From: Rhodobacter sp. SGA-6-6
Lineage (GTDB): Bacteria; Pseudomonadota; Alphaproteobacteria; Rhodobacterales; Rhodobacteraceae
NCBI RefSeq assembly: GCF_011043545.1
Contig: NZ_JAAKGP010000011.1
Coordinates: 34,519-98,518 of the forward strand
Reading direction: 5' to 3'
Length of the DNA stretch: 64,000 bases
Each line of letters begins with the position of its first letter. Position 1 is the first letter of the stretch. Under the pieces are notes generated by a model. It was given only the letters and a program-made list of their open reading frames with translations. It did no database searches and was not told the DNA's origin. This document shows, piece by piece, positions 36,012 to 46,644 of the stretch. The position numbers and the translations under genes were made by a program.

Positions 36012-36683
36012 TCAGGCCGCCACCCGCCCCACGATCCCGGCCAGCGCGTCCTGCACCTCGGCGATGGGTCCCATCGCGTCGATGCGGGTCAAGACGCCCT
36101 TGCCGTCGTAATAGGCGATCAGCGGCGCCGTCTGGGCGTGATAGGCCTTCAGCCTTTCGCGCACCGTCTCGGCAGTGTCGTCGGCCCGGCGCTTCATCGC
36201 CGTGCCGCCGCATTTGTCGCAAGTGCCCGCCTGCGCGGGCTGCTTGAACTGGTCGTGGTAGCCTTCGCCGCAGGTGCCGCAGCTGTAGCGGCCCGAGACG
36301 CGGCCGACCATCGCCTCGTCGTCGACCTCAAGGCTGACGGCGGCGGTGATCCTCTGCCCGGCCGAGGCCAGCAGCGCGTCCAGCGCCGCGGCCTGGCCGT
36401 CGGTGCGGGGAAAGCCGTCGAGGATGACGCCGCGGGCGACATCCGGCTGCACCATCCGGTCCTTCAGGATCGCCAGCACGATCTCGTCGCTGACCAGTTG
36501 GCCGGCCTCCATCACCGCGCGGGCGGCGCGGCCGGCCTCGGTCCCGGCGGCGACGGCGGCGCGCAACAGGTCGCCGGTGGACAGCTGCACCAGGCCGAAG
36601 GCTTCCTCCAGCATCCGGGCCTGGGTGCCCTTGCCGGCCCCGGGGGGGCCGAGCAGGATCAGCACGGGGGCTTGCGACGCCAT
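36012..36683 (-). CDS. adk: Adenylate kinase
   Basis: A 223-residue long-form adenylate kinase (ATP + AMP to 2 ADP). P-loop 'LLGPPGAGKGTQA', AMP-site 'QLSTGDLLRAAVAAGTEAG', 'ILDGFPRT', and a zinc-type LID with four cysteines ('YSCGTCGEGYH' and 'GTCDKCGG'). It starts 4 nt after the acs stop, so the pair is co-transcribed: acetyl-CoA synthetase releases AMP and this enzyme would recycle it. As Rhodobacterales normally also carry adk next to secY, this may be a second copy; that copy is outside the window. Confidence 0.93.
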   Translation of the reverse strand: MASQAPVLILLGPPGAGKGTQARMLEEAFGLVQLSTGDLLRAAVAAGTEAGRAARAVMEAGQLVSDEIVLAILKDRMVQPDVARGVILDGFPRTDGQAAALDALLASAGQRITAAVSLEVDDEAMVGRVSGRYSCGTCGEGYHDQFKQPAQAGTCDKCGGTAMKRRADDTAETVRERLKAYHAQTAPLIAYYDGKGVLTRIDAMGPIAEVQDALAGIVGRVAA

Positions 36684-36687
36684 CCGC

Positions 36688-38652
<1,965 letters not shown>

Positions 38653-38793
38653 CGCTCTCTCCCTCTTTGACCACGGGCCGGCAGGCCCGCCCCAGGCGCC
38701 CCGACACCAGGGGGCACATCCCTCGCGCAGCACTTTAACGCGGCGTCAATTTTTTGATAACCCCTTTTATCGCAAACATAATTCTGTAAATTT

Positions 38794-38822
38794 ATTTTCG
38801 GGACCGGCCGAAATCATGTCAA
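38794..38822 (-). promoter_or_regulatory. Candidate acs promoter
   Basis: On the minus strand TTGACA (38822 to 38817) is followed after 17 nt by GAAAAT (38799 to 38794), in the only clearly AT-rich stretch of the region. The predicted start of transcription is about 135 nt before acs. The whole 343-nt gap 38653-38995 holds no gene; it also contains a hairpin at 38863-38881 (GCCTGCCG/CGGCAGGC) that could end the regulator transcript. Confidence 0.4.
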
Positions 38823-38995
38823 TCCAATTTACAGCGTTCACATTTTCGTTGGAATTCCAAGCGCCTGCCGGACCGGCAGGCCGCGCCCGCCTCCGGCGCG
38901 GAAAAAGGCAGGCGGCAAACCGTTCCGCCGCCCTTCCGCGCGACGTCCGCCCGCGGGGACTCGCGCCGGACGGGCGCGAATCGCCGGCGGGGCCG

Positions 38996-39607
38996 TCAGC
39001 CCTTGGCGACGGCGATCAGTTCGACGATGGATTTCAGCCCCAGCTTCTCCAGGATGCGGGCGCGGTGATGGTCCACCGTGCGCGGACTGATCCCCAGGTA
39101 GAGCGCGATCTCCTTGCTTGAGGTCTCGGCCGGCCGTTCGACGATGCGTTCGACGATCTCCATCTCGCGGGCGGTCAGCCGGTCGAACAGCGCGCGGCGG
39201 CGCTGGCCGTCCTGCCGGGCTGTCTCCTGCCCGCGGGCGAGGTCCAGCGCCGCCTCGATGCGCTGGATCAGCGCCGCCTGGCGGAAGGGCTTTTCCAGGA
39301 AGTCCAGCGCCCCGCCCTTGATCGCCTGCACCGATTCCGGCACCCCGCCGTGGCCGGTGATGAAGATCACCGGCAGGGTCGCGCCCATGGCATTCAGCCG
39401 GGCCTGCAACTCCAGCCCGTTCATCCCGGGCATCCCGTAGTCCAGCACCAAGCAGCCGCGGCGCTCCTCGCTCCAGGCCGCAAGGAAGGAGGCGGCCGAG
39501 GCGTGGGCCTCCACCCGGTATCCGCGCTTGGCGAGGGCCCGCGACAGGGAAAGCCGGATCGCCTCGTCGTCGTCGACCAGAAACACCGTCAGCTGGTTCT
39601 GGGTCAT
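38996..39607 (-). CDS. FixJ/LuxR-type two-component response regulator
   Basis: A 203-residue regulator: receiver with 'VFLVDDDEAIRLSLSRALAK', phosphoacceptor Asp56 ('GCLVLDYGMPGMNGLELQ') and Lys in 'DFLEKPFRQAAL', then a LuxR-type helix-turn-helix ('LTAREMEIVERIVERPAETS' continuing 'KEIALYLGISPRTVDHHRARI'). Start 39607 is used; an upstream ATG at 39631 has no ribosome site. Located between the Cache sensor kinase and acs on one strand, it is the probable partner of that kinase and a candidate regulator of acs. Confidence 0.9.
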   Translation of the reverse strand: MTQNQLTVFLVDDDEAIRLSLSRALAKRGYRVEAHASAASFLAAWSEERRGCLVLDYGMPGMNGLELQARLNAMGATLPVIFITGHGGVPESVQAIKGGALDFLEKPFRQAALIQRIEAALDLARGQETARQDGQRRRALFDRLTAREMEIVERIVERPAETSSKEIALYLGISPRTVDHHRARILEKLGLKSIVELIAVAKG

Positions 39608-39712
39608 CACCCCCCCGCACCCATACTCCACCCGGCCAGTCTAGGCGCTCCGCGCGCAGCCGCAATGGGGGCCGGCGGGGGGATTGGGGCGAGGAGGGTC
39701 CAAGACCTTGGA

Positions 39713-39930
39713 CCGGGCGGGAAAAGGCGAGGCCCTGCCTTGCCCCCGCCCGTGCGCGACGGTTGCACCCGGAGACGGTGGGGGCACCAGACCCCGAGGG
39801 GCCAGCGCCCGACCCGGCGGGCGAGAAGAGCCTGGCCCAAGGGCGGGGCGGGCGCTGGCCGGGCCTTGGGGGCCCGGCCGGGACAAGGGGAAGCGTTGCG
39901 CTGTGGCGAAGGCGATGGCCTTCGCCAAGG
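39713..39930 (+). repeat. Dispersed ~210-nt structured repeat, copy 4
   Basis: Copy 4, in the 358-nt gap between the FixJ-type regulator and the sensor kinase, both on the minus strand. Hairpin I changes G-C to a G-U pair (GCCTTGCC), which keeps the stem. The inner arm of stem II is altered (GAGCCTGGCCCAAG). Hairpins III and IV are intact. Rest of the gap: no gene seen. Confidence 0.9.
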
Positions 39931-39965
39931 AGGCCGGGAAGGTCGCGTCGGAAGCCGGGCCCTCC

Positions 39966-42284
39966 TCAACCCATCCGCGCCAGCGGCACGGTGAAGCTGA
40001 AACAGGCGCCGCGGCCGCGGGCGCCGTCGTGGCGGATGCTGCCGCCGTTGGCCTCGATCATCGACTTGCAGATCGACAGGCCAAGCCCCATGCCGCCGCG
40101 CTTGGTCGTTTCGAACGGCATGAAGGCGGCGATCTCCGGGTCGAGGCCCGGGCCGGTATCCTCGACCGAGACGGTGACGCAGCCTTCGCCCGCCTCTGCC
40201 CGCAGCCGCGCCCGGCGCTCGTTGTCGCGGTCGGCGGCCATCGCCTCGATGGCGTTGCGCAGCAGGTTGACCACCACCTGCGCCACCTGCACCCGGTTGG
40301 CCAGCACCAGCGGCAGGTCCGGCTCCAGCCGCTGCTCGATGGTCACCCCGGCCTCGGCCGCCTCGGCATGGACGAGGTGCAGCGTCTCGTCCAGCAGCTC
40401 GCCGATGTCGAAGGCCACCTTCGCCCCCTCGTCCTTGCGGATGAAGCTGCGCAGCGCGTGGATGATCTCGCCCGCCCGCAGCGACTGGCGCTCGATCTCC
40501 TGCAAGATCTCGCGCAGCTCGGCGTCCGGCGCGGGCTGCTGGTCCAGCACCAGCAGCGCGGTGTCGGCGTTCTGGGCGATGGCGGTCAGCGGCTGGTTCA
40601 GCTCGTGCGCCAGGCCCGAGGCCATCTGGCCCATGGTGTTGCCGCGCGCCAGATGCGACAGGTCGCGGTTCAGCTGGTCGATGCGGCTTTCCTTCTCCTT
40701 GCTGGCGGTGATGTCGTCGATGGTGACCATCACATGCAGCGCCCGGCCGGCGCTGTCGCTGATCAGGTTGCCGCTGACCGAGACCCAGATCAGCCCCCCG
40801 TCCTTGCGCAAGAGCCGCACCTCGCGGTTGACCGCGAAGTCGCGCCTGCCGTCCGCCTCCACCGGCCAGGCGACCGGGTGGTCGGGGCTGGCGAGGTCGG
40901 CCATGGCCATGCCCGCCAGATCCTCGGCGCTGTAGCCGGTGATCTGGCAGAAGCGCGGGTTGACCCGCAGGAATGCCCCGCAATGCGAGGCCAGCTGCGC
41001 CATGCCCAGCGAGGACAGCTCGAAGGTGCGGCCGTATTCGTGCTCGGCCTCGCGCCGCGCCGCGATCTGCTGCATCAGCGCATCGTTGGCGCGCTCCAGC
41101 TCGCGGTAGGTGCGGGGCGTGGGCTCCGCCGGGTCGATCTCGCCCTGCGAGATCAGCGCCGAGCGGACGGCGAAGGCGCGCACCGGCTTGTGGATCCAGT
41201 TCGCCAGAACCAGGCCGGCGACGCCCGTCAGCGCCGCCACCAGCGCGGCGATCCAGATGTTCTCGGCGCGGTTGCGCTTGATCACGCCGGTGAAGTCGTC
41301 CTCGGGGGCGTAGACGGCGATGGTCCAGGGCAGTTTCTCGCTGCCCATCGGCATCACCGTCGCCACATAGCGGGCGCCGCGGTAGGTGAACTGGGTCGGC
41401 GTCTCCTCGGCCACCCGCACCTCGCCGTCCTTCATCAGGCCGCCGAAGGCGTCGCGGGCGATCGGGTCGTCGAATTCGCGGATATCGGCGAAGCGCAGGG
41501 TGCCGTCGTCGTTGCTGGCCTTCAGCAGCTCCAGCTGCGGGTGGGCGATCACGTCGCCGTTGCGGTGGATGATCAGCGCCCGGCCGGTCTCGCCGATGTT
41601 CAGCCGGGCGAGGAAGTCGGAGATGCGGCTGATCTCGATGTCCACCCCGATCACCCCGCGGATGCCGGCGCCGTCGGAATCCAGCACCGGCGCGGCGAGG
41701 GTGATGCCGGGCTGCTGCGAGGTGAAGAAGATGTAGGGATCGGTCCAGATCGTCGCCCGCCCTTCGCTGGCCCTGGCATACCAGGGGCGGGTGCGGGGGT
41801 CGTAGCTGTCCTCGGGCGTCTCTTCCCGCTTCACCGCCCGGAAGTCGGCGGTGCGCCAGAACAGCTCCACCTTCCGGGCGCCGTCCGCGTGGGTGATGAT
41901 CTTCGACCGGAAGGGGGCGGGGCCGTCGGGCATCCGCATCACCATGACGAAATCGCCGCCGGCGCTGCCGTAATAGACCCCGGCGAATTGCGGCGAGATC
42001 AGCAGCTGCTGGAACAGAAGCTGTTCCAGCAGCCGCGGGTCGTCGCTGGCGATGACCCGGTTCTGCGCCAGCCGCGCGGCCAGTTCCGCCGCACCCTCGG
42101 CCGGGCGGAGGAAGCCGCGGGCATGTTCGATGGTGTTGGTGCCGACATCGCTGAGCAGGTCGCGCGCATGGCGGATCAGCGCCTGTTCCGAGGTGACGTA
42201 GGAGGAGAAGACCACCACCAGCACGGCCAGGAACTGCAGCCCGGCCAGGCAGACCGCCAGAAGGAGGCCAAGCGATTTCTTCAC
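39966..42284 (-). CDS. Cache-domain sensor histidine kinase
   Basis: A 772-residue membrane kinase. Membrane helix at about 3-28, double-Cache periplasmic sensor to about 325 ('YDPRTRPWYARASEGRATIW', 'GVIGVDIEISRISDFL'), second helix ('IWIAALVAALTGVAGLVLAN'), a PAS domain with PAC, then HisKA ('GLAHELNQPLTAIAQNADTA') and HATPase ('NLLRNAIEAM', 'DTGPGLDPE', 'GMGLGLSICKSM'). There is no suitable ATG; GTG at 42284 follows GGAG by 6 nt and gives a natural N-terminus. Double-Cache domains usually bind small organic acids or amino acids. Bracketed by repeat copies 4 and 5. Confidence 0.88.
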   Translation of the reverse strand: MKKSLGLLLAVCLAGLQFLAVLVVVFSSYVTSEQALIRHARDLLSDVGTNTIEHARGFLRPAEGAAELAARLAQNRVIASDDPRLLEQLLFQQLLISPQFAGVYYGSAGGDFVMVMRMPDGPAPFRSKIITHADGARKVELFWRTADFRAVKREETPEDSYDPRTRPWYARASEGRATIWTDPYIFFTSQQPGITLAAPVLDSDGAGIRGVIGVDIEISRISDFLARLNIGETGRALIIHRNGDVIAHPQLELLKASNDDGTLRFADIREFDDPIARDAFGGLMKDGEVRVAEETPTQFTYRGARYVATVMPMGSEKLPWTIAVYAPEDDFTGVIKRNRAENIWIAALVAALTGVAGLVLANWIHKPVRAFAVRSALISQGEIDPAEPTPRTYRELERANDALMQQIAARREAEHEYGRTFELSSLGMAQLASHCGAFLRVNPRFCQITGYSAEDLAGMAMADLASPDHPVAWPVEADGRRDFAVNREVRLLRKDGGLIWVSVSGNLISDSAGRALHVMVTIDDITASKEKESRIDQLNRDLSHLARGNTMGQMASGLAHELNQPLTAIAQNADTALLVLDQQPAPDAELREILQEIERQSLRAGEIIHALRSFIRKDEGAKVAFDIGELLDETLHLVHAEAAEAGVTIEQRLEPDLPLVLANRVQVAQVVVNLLRNAIEAMAADRDNERRARLRAEAGEGCVTVSVEDTGPGLDPEIAAFMPFETTKRGGMGLGLSICKSMIEANGGSIRHDGARGRGACFSFTVPLARMG

Positions 42285-42367
42285 CAGCGGCTCCACATCC
42301 CCTTCGTCCGCCTGCCGCGGACGCCGTCGATCTCTAGGCCGGATCGGCGGTTGCCGCAACTCGTCCT

Positions 42368-42574
42368 CGGGCGGGGGCGAGGCACTGCCTCGCCCCCGCC
42401 CGTGCGCAGCGGTTGCACCCGGAGACGCTGGCAGCCCTGAACCCGGAGAGACCAGCGTCCGCCCGGGCGGGCGTGAAGCGCCCGCCGAGGGGCGGGCGGG
42501 CGCTGGCCGGGCCTTTGGGGCCCGGCCGGGATGGTTGAACCGTTGCGCCGTGGCGAAGGCACACGCCTTCGCCA
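42368..42574 (+). repeat. Dispersed ~210-nt structured repeat, copy 5
   Basis: Copy 5, upstream of the sensor kinase and divergent from the DUF805 gene. All four stem elements are present; stem II has substitutions compatible with G-U pairing (CCAGCGTCCGCCC). It ends in GCCATTTTGG rather than GCCAAGG. It lies 84 nt from the kinase start, so it could influence the 5' region of that transcript. Confidence 0.9.
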
Positions 42575-43016
42575 TTTTGGCCGGGGAACGGCAAGGGCGA
42601 ACCCATCCCCCGACATAGGCAGATTTGCCTAGGCAGAGACGCGGATTTACCGCGATTGACTGTCGTGTCAGACAATATCCCGTGTATTACGGGGTGTGCC
42701 CCGGGCGTCTTCCGGTCCCCCAGAGCCGGATCGCGTCCGGGTCGAGTGTGTTCGGTAACGAGTGATGCGCGCCTCGCGCGCCCGACTGGCCCGGGGCCCC
42801 AGTCCCGGCCAGTCGGCGGATTTCCGGGGCGGGAGGCACCGTCCCCAGCCCCCGCCGCCGGAAAACGCCGCCTCTTCCCGCCTTTCCCCAAGGTAAGGCA
42901 TTCCACCCCGGGATGCAGGGAGAAGCTGTTCAAGCCCCCTTCTTTGTGGCAGATTGTCGCCAGCCAAGAAGCCAGACCAAAAGGCGCAACAGGACAGTGC
43001 AAAGGAGCATGGGAAA
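42575..43016 (+). other. Non-coding leader region before DUF805 gene
   Basis: About 440 nt with no frame that looks coding on either strand. It holds a TAGGCA-gat-TTGCCTA inverted repeat near 42616-42632, a strong hairpin at 42782-42816 (CCGACTGGCC and GGCCAGTCGG, 15-nt loop), and the ribosome site AAAGGAG for the next gene. It may be a long 5' leader or hide a small RNA; nothing more specific is recognised. Confidence 0.4.
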
Positions 43017-43457
43017 ATGGGTTTCAAGGAAGCGATAGACAGCGTTCTCAAGAAGAATTACGCCAATTTCCAGGGCCGCGCGGCGCGGTCCGAATACTGG
43101 TTCTTCGCCCTCTTCGTCTTCATCGTCGCCGGCATCCTTTCGGCGCTGATGTTCGCCACGGTGGATTTCAACACCGGGCAGATTTCGGGCCTCGGCTATG
43201 TCATCATCGCCATTCTGGCGGTCTTCTATCTGGCGATCCTGATCCCCTCGATCGCTGTCGCGGTGCGCCGCCTGCACGACCGCAACATGTCGGGCTGGTG
43301 GTATCTGGGCTTCATCGTGCTCAGCGCGATCCCCTTCGTCGGCATCGTCGCCTCCATCGCCATGCTGGTGATCTTTTGCCTGAAGGGCACCGACGGCGAC
43401 AACCGCTTCGGACCGGACCCGCTGCGCCCCTCGGCGCGGGCCGACATCTTCGCCTGA
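43017..43457 (+). CDS. DUF805 inner-membrane protein
   Basis: A 146-residue protein with three to four membrane helices. The DUF805 signature is clear: 'YANFQGRAARSEYWFFALFV' near the N-terminus and 'VRRLHDRNMSGWWYLGFIVL' plus 'CLKGTDGDNRFGPDPL' in the C-terminal part. Function of the family is unknown. The ATG at 43017 is chosen by AAAGGAG about 9 nt upstream. Monocistronic: a good hairpin follows at 43480-43508. Confidence 0.88.
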   Translation: MGFKEAIDSVLKKNYANFQGRAARSEYWFFALFVFIVAGILSALMFATVDFNTGQISGLGYVIIAILAVFYLAILIPSIAVAVRRLHDRNMSGWWYLGFIVLSAIPFVGIVASIAMLVIFCLKGTDGDNRFGPDPLRPSARADIFA

Positions 43458-43479
43458 CCCGCAGGCGGCAGCAGACGAG

Positions 43480-43508
43480 GCAAGGCCCGGCCCCGCGCCG
43501 GGCCTTGC
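43480..43508 (+). terminator. Terminator after DUF805 gene
   Basis: GCAAGGCCCGG (43480-43490) and CCGGGCCTTGC (43498-43508) form an 11-bp stem with a 7-nt loop followed by ATTT, 22 nt beyond the stop codon. Confidence 0.7.
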
Positions 43509-43591
43509 ATTTCCGGCAGGGTTTGCCCGACTTGCAACCGCTTGCGGGGCGCGGCTACAACCTTCCGGTGTTCCGCGGACAGGGTGGCAGG

Positions 43592-44356
43592 GTGCAGCAG
43601 GATTTCCGGTTCAGCGCAGGGCGGCGCCCTGTCCGGGCGGCGCGCCTTGCCGCCGCGCTGGCCCTGCTGACCGGCCCGCTGTCCGCCCAGACCGCGGTGA
43701 TCGAGGAGACCGCCCCCCCGCCCCGCGGCGCCCGCTCCGAAGAGGTGGCCCGCGCGCTGGCGCTGGACGGCACCGAGACCGGCATGACCTACATCACCCG
43801 GATGACCGGCGACCTGGCCGAGGGCCGGACCGAGGTGATGCAGCCCGAGAAAAGGCCCGAGGACCGCGCGCCGCTGCCGCGGAACGGCTCGGTCTCCACC
43901 GTGATGGTGGTGCTGCTGCTGGTCGGCGGGCTGCTCTTGTGGCTGCGCTTCGGCGGGGCCGGGATGCTGATGTCGCGCGCGCCGCAGGCGCAGCGCAAGC
44001 CGGTCGCCGCGCCCGAGGCCTGGAACATCTCGGCCGCCGACCAGACCGACGACCCGCGCCGCCTGCTGGAGCAGATCGCCGCCATGCCCGACCGGGCCGC
44101 GGCGCTGGTGCGGCTTCTGCGCCATTGCCTGCTGGCGGCGGCGGGCGAGACCGACACCCGCCTCGCCCGCGCCGATACCGAGCGCACCGCCTTCCGCCGC
44201 CTGCCGCAGGGCTGGCGGGCGCTGGACCCGCTGCGCGACATCCTGACCCGGGCGGAACTGGCGCATTACGGCGGCCGCCCGGTGGCCGAGGCCGAGTTCG
44301 CCGCCACGCTGGAGCTTGGCCGCGGCATCCTGCTGAAAGGGCCGCGCCATGCGTAA
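43592..44356 (+). CDS. DUF4129 domain protein of MoxR operon
   Basis: A 254-residue protein. The N-terminus ('RRPVRAARLAAALALLTGPLSA') is a probable Sec signal, followed by a short periplasmic stretch, one membrane helix at about 110-130 ('VSTVMVVLLLVGGLLLWLRF') and a cytoplasmic DUF4129-type tail containing 'RTAFRRLPQGWRALDPLRDILTRAELAHYGGRP'-like sequence. No ATG fits; GTG at 43592 after AGGGTGGCAG is my best start, with 43568 as alternative. It overlaps the next gene by 8 nt. First gene of the MoxR operon. Confidence 0.75.
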   Translation: MQQDFRFSAGRRPVRAARLAAALALLTGPLSAQTAVIEETAPPPRGARSEEVARALALDGTETGMTYITRMTGDLAEGRTEVMQPEKRPEDRAPLPRNGSVSTVMVVLLLVGGLLLWLRFGGAGMLMSRAPQAQRKPVAAPEAWNISAADQTDDPRRLLEQIAAMPDRAAALVRLLRHCLLAAAGETDTRLARADTERTAFRRLPQGWRALDPLRDILTRAELAHYGGRPVAEAEFAATLELGRGILLKGPRHA

Positions 44357-45665
44357 TGCCCTGCCGATGATCCTGGTCGGCGTGCTGGTGCTGGCCGGCC
44401 TTGCCGGTCTCCTTTTCCTCGGCGGCGGGCGCGAGGACCGGCGGCTGGACGCCTCGGTCATCGGCATCGACGGGCTGGCGACCTGGCTGAAGGCCGAGGG
44501 GCTGGCGGTCGAACGCTCCAACCCGCGCTTCCGGCCGGCCTGGTCGCAGCTGGCCTTCCGGGTGCTGCCGCTCTACGACACCGACCTCTACGCCGATCCG
44601 CCCGAGGCGAAGACCCCGCGCGACGCCTATTACGCCACCACCCTGCGCAACATCGAGGCATGGAACCTGCAGGGGCGGCTCTACGACATGCCGGCGCTGG
44701 TGATCCTGCCGAAATGGGTGGCGGGCACGGTGACCTCGGCCATGGCGCATGACAGCGCGCTGATCCCGCTGGAGGAGGCCGGACGCCTGCCCGGGCAGAT
44801 CGGCAACTGGTCGCTGCTGCTGATCCGGCCCGAGCAGGGCTTCGTCACCGAGGAGGTGGGACAGGACCGGGTGGCGCTGTTCCACCCGCAGCTGTTCGAC
44901 CCGGCCGCGCTGCCCGGGCAATGCAGCGCGGTGGTGGGGCTGGAGCGGGGCATCCTGGTCGCCAGCTGCGCCTTCGACGAGGACGACCGCTATCCGCTCT
45001 ACCTGCTGTCCGACCCCGACCTGATGAACAACCACGGGCTGGCGCTGGCCGACAATGCCGCCGTCGCCGCCTGGCTGTTCCGGGCGCTGGCGCCCGCCGC
45101 CGCCACCGGGGCCGAGGAGGCGCCGCGGATCTACATCGACACCGAAGCCGAGAACATGGTCGACTACTACAACTACGACGAGCAGCGGCAGGACTACGAC
45201 CGCTCGGCCACGGATTTCGCCCGTTTCTTCGCCCCGCCGCTGACCGGCCTCTGGGCGGTGCTGGCGATCCTCTTGGGCCTTGCGCTCTGGCGCGGGGCGC
45301 GGCGGTTCGGGCCGGCGCAGGCGGATGCCGCCGACACGCCGGAGCAGTCGAAGCTGGCCGCCATCGCCACCAATGCCCGGCTCCTGCGCATCGCCGGCCA
45401 CGACGCGCGGATGGCGGCCGATCTGGTGCAGGCCAACCTCTCCGATCTGGCGCAGACCACCTTCGGCCGCGCCGTGGGGGCCGGGCCGCAGGGCATCGCC
45501 CGGCTGTTCGCCCACCTGTCCCGCCGCGATCCCGCCCGCACCGCCGAGCTGCAGGCGGTGGCGCAGCGCCTGACCGATACGACCCACCCGCTTTCCCCGG
45601 CCGAGCTGCACCGCCAGCTCGACGCCTTCCGCCGTCTTCTGGAGACCCTGACCCATGGCAAATGA
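44349..45665 (+). CDS. DUF4350 domain membrane protein
   Basis: A 438-residue protein anchored by an N-terminal helix ('[20 protein letters not shown]'), with a long extracytoplasmic DUF4350 domain resembling a GATase-like fold, and a second helix at about 298-315 ('[21 protein letters not shown]') leading to a cytoplasmic tail. DUF4350 proteins are regular partners of MoxR ATPases and DUF58 proteins; exact role unknown. Overlaps both neighbours (8 nt upstream, 11 nt downstream). Confidence 0.82.
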   Translation: MRNALPMILVGVLVLAGLAGLLFLGGGREDRRLDASVIGIDGLATWLKAEGLAVERSNPRFRPAWSQLAFRVLPLYDTDLYADPPEAKTPRDAYYATTLRNIEAWNLQGRLYDMPALVILPKWVAGTVTSAMAHDSALIPLEEAGRLPGQIGNWSLLLIRPEQGFVTEEVGQDRVALFHPQLFDPAALPGQCSAVVGLERGILVASCAFDEDDRYPLYLLSDPDLMNNHGLALADNAAVAAWLFRALAPAAATGAEEAPRIYIDTEAENMVDYYNYDEQRQDYDRSATDFARFFAPPLTGLWAVLAILLGLALWRGARRFGPAQADAADTPEQSKLAAIATNARLLRIAGHDARMAADLVQANLSDLAQTTFGRAVGAGPQGIARLFAHLSRRDPARTAELQAVAQRLTDTTHPLSPAELHRQLDAFRRLLETLTHGK

Positions 45666-46644
45666 CGCCCCCTCCCCCGCCGACGCGCCGCAGATGACGC
45701 TTTCCGCCTTCCGCGCGCTGGCCGAGGCGCTGCGGGCCGAGGTGCGCAAGGTCATCCAGGGCCAGGATGCCCTGATCGAGATGCTGCTGGTCTCGGTCTT
45801 CGCCCGCGGCCATTGCCTGCTGGAAGGCCCGCCCGGCACCGCGAAGACCCTGCTGGCGCAGACGCTGTCGCAGGTGACCTCGCTGCATTTCGGCCGGGTG
45901 CAGTTCACCCCCGACCTGATGCCCGGCGATGTGCTGGGGGTGAACCTGTTCAACTTCCAGACCGGCGAATTCCGCCTGACCCGCGGTCCGGTCTTCACCG
46001 ACATCCTGCTGGCGGACGAGATCAACCGCGCGCCGCCGAAGACGCAATCGGCCCTCCTCCAGGCGATGAACGAGCGCGAGGTCACCATCGACGGCGTGAC
46101 CCACCCGCTGGGCGAGGAGTTCTTCGTCATCGCCACCCAGAACCCGATCGAGCAGCACGGCACCTATCCGCTGCCCGAGGCGCAGCTGGACCGCTTCCTG
46201 TTCAAGCTGCTGGTCGATTTCCCCGACCGGGATGCCGAGATTTCCATCCTCGCCAAGGGCACCCGCGGCCCGGCCGGGGTGATGAAGGCGGGCCTGCAGC
46301 CGGTGATGGACCGCCACGCCTTACGCGACGGCCATGCGCTGGTCGATGCGATCCGGCTGGAGGACAGCATCCTGCGCTACATCGTCGATCTGGTCCGCGC
46401 CACGCGGACGGACGGCGAGGTGCTGCACGGCGCCTCCACCCGCGCCGCCGCGGCGCTGGCGGGCGCGGTGCGGGCCAGGGCGGCGCTGGACGGGCGCGAC
46501 TACGCCCTGCCCGACGATGTGCAGAGCCTGTTCGTCCCCGCCATGCGCCACCGCATCGTCCTCGGCCCCACCGCCGAGATCGAGGGGCGGACGGCGGACG
46601 AGGTGCTGACCGCCATCCTCAACCGGCAGGACGCGCCGCGCTGA
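45655..46644 (+). CDS. MoxR-type AAA+ ATPase
   Basis: A 329-residue MoxR ATPase. Walker A '[14 protein letters not shown]', Walker B '[20 protein letters not shown]', '[16 protein letters not shown]' and sensor-1 '[20 protein letters not shown]' are all typical. MoxR proteins act as chaperones that mature metalloenzymes or cell-envelope complexes together with DUF58 and VWA proteins. No VWA (BatA/BatB) gene is in this operon, so the client is not indicated. It overlaps DUF58 by 1 nt (TGATG). Confidence 0.93.
   Translation: MANDAPSPADAPQMTLSAFRALAEALRAEVRKVIQGQDALIEMLLVSVFARGHCLLEGPPGTAKTLLAQTLSQVTSLHFGRVQFTPDLMPGDVLGVNLFNFQTGEFRLTRGPVFTDILLADEINRAPPKTQSALLQAMNEREVTIDGVTHPLGEEFFVIATQNPIEQHGTYPLPEAQLDRFLFKLLVDFPDRDAEISILAKGTRGPAGVMKAGLQPVMDRHALRDGHALVDAIRLEDSILRYIVDLVRATRTDGEVLHGASTRAAAALAGAVRARAALDGRDYALPDDVQSLFVPAMRHRIVLGPTAEIEGRTADEVLTAILNRQDAPR

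Noticed and set aside
42334..43002. Possible minus-strand gene in the non-coding stretch before DUF805
   Set aside because: Product lacks hydrophobic core pattern or known motifs, runs through repeat copy 5 and has no ribosome site.
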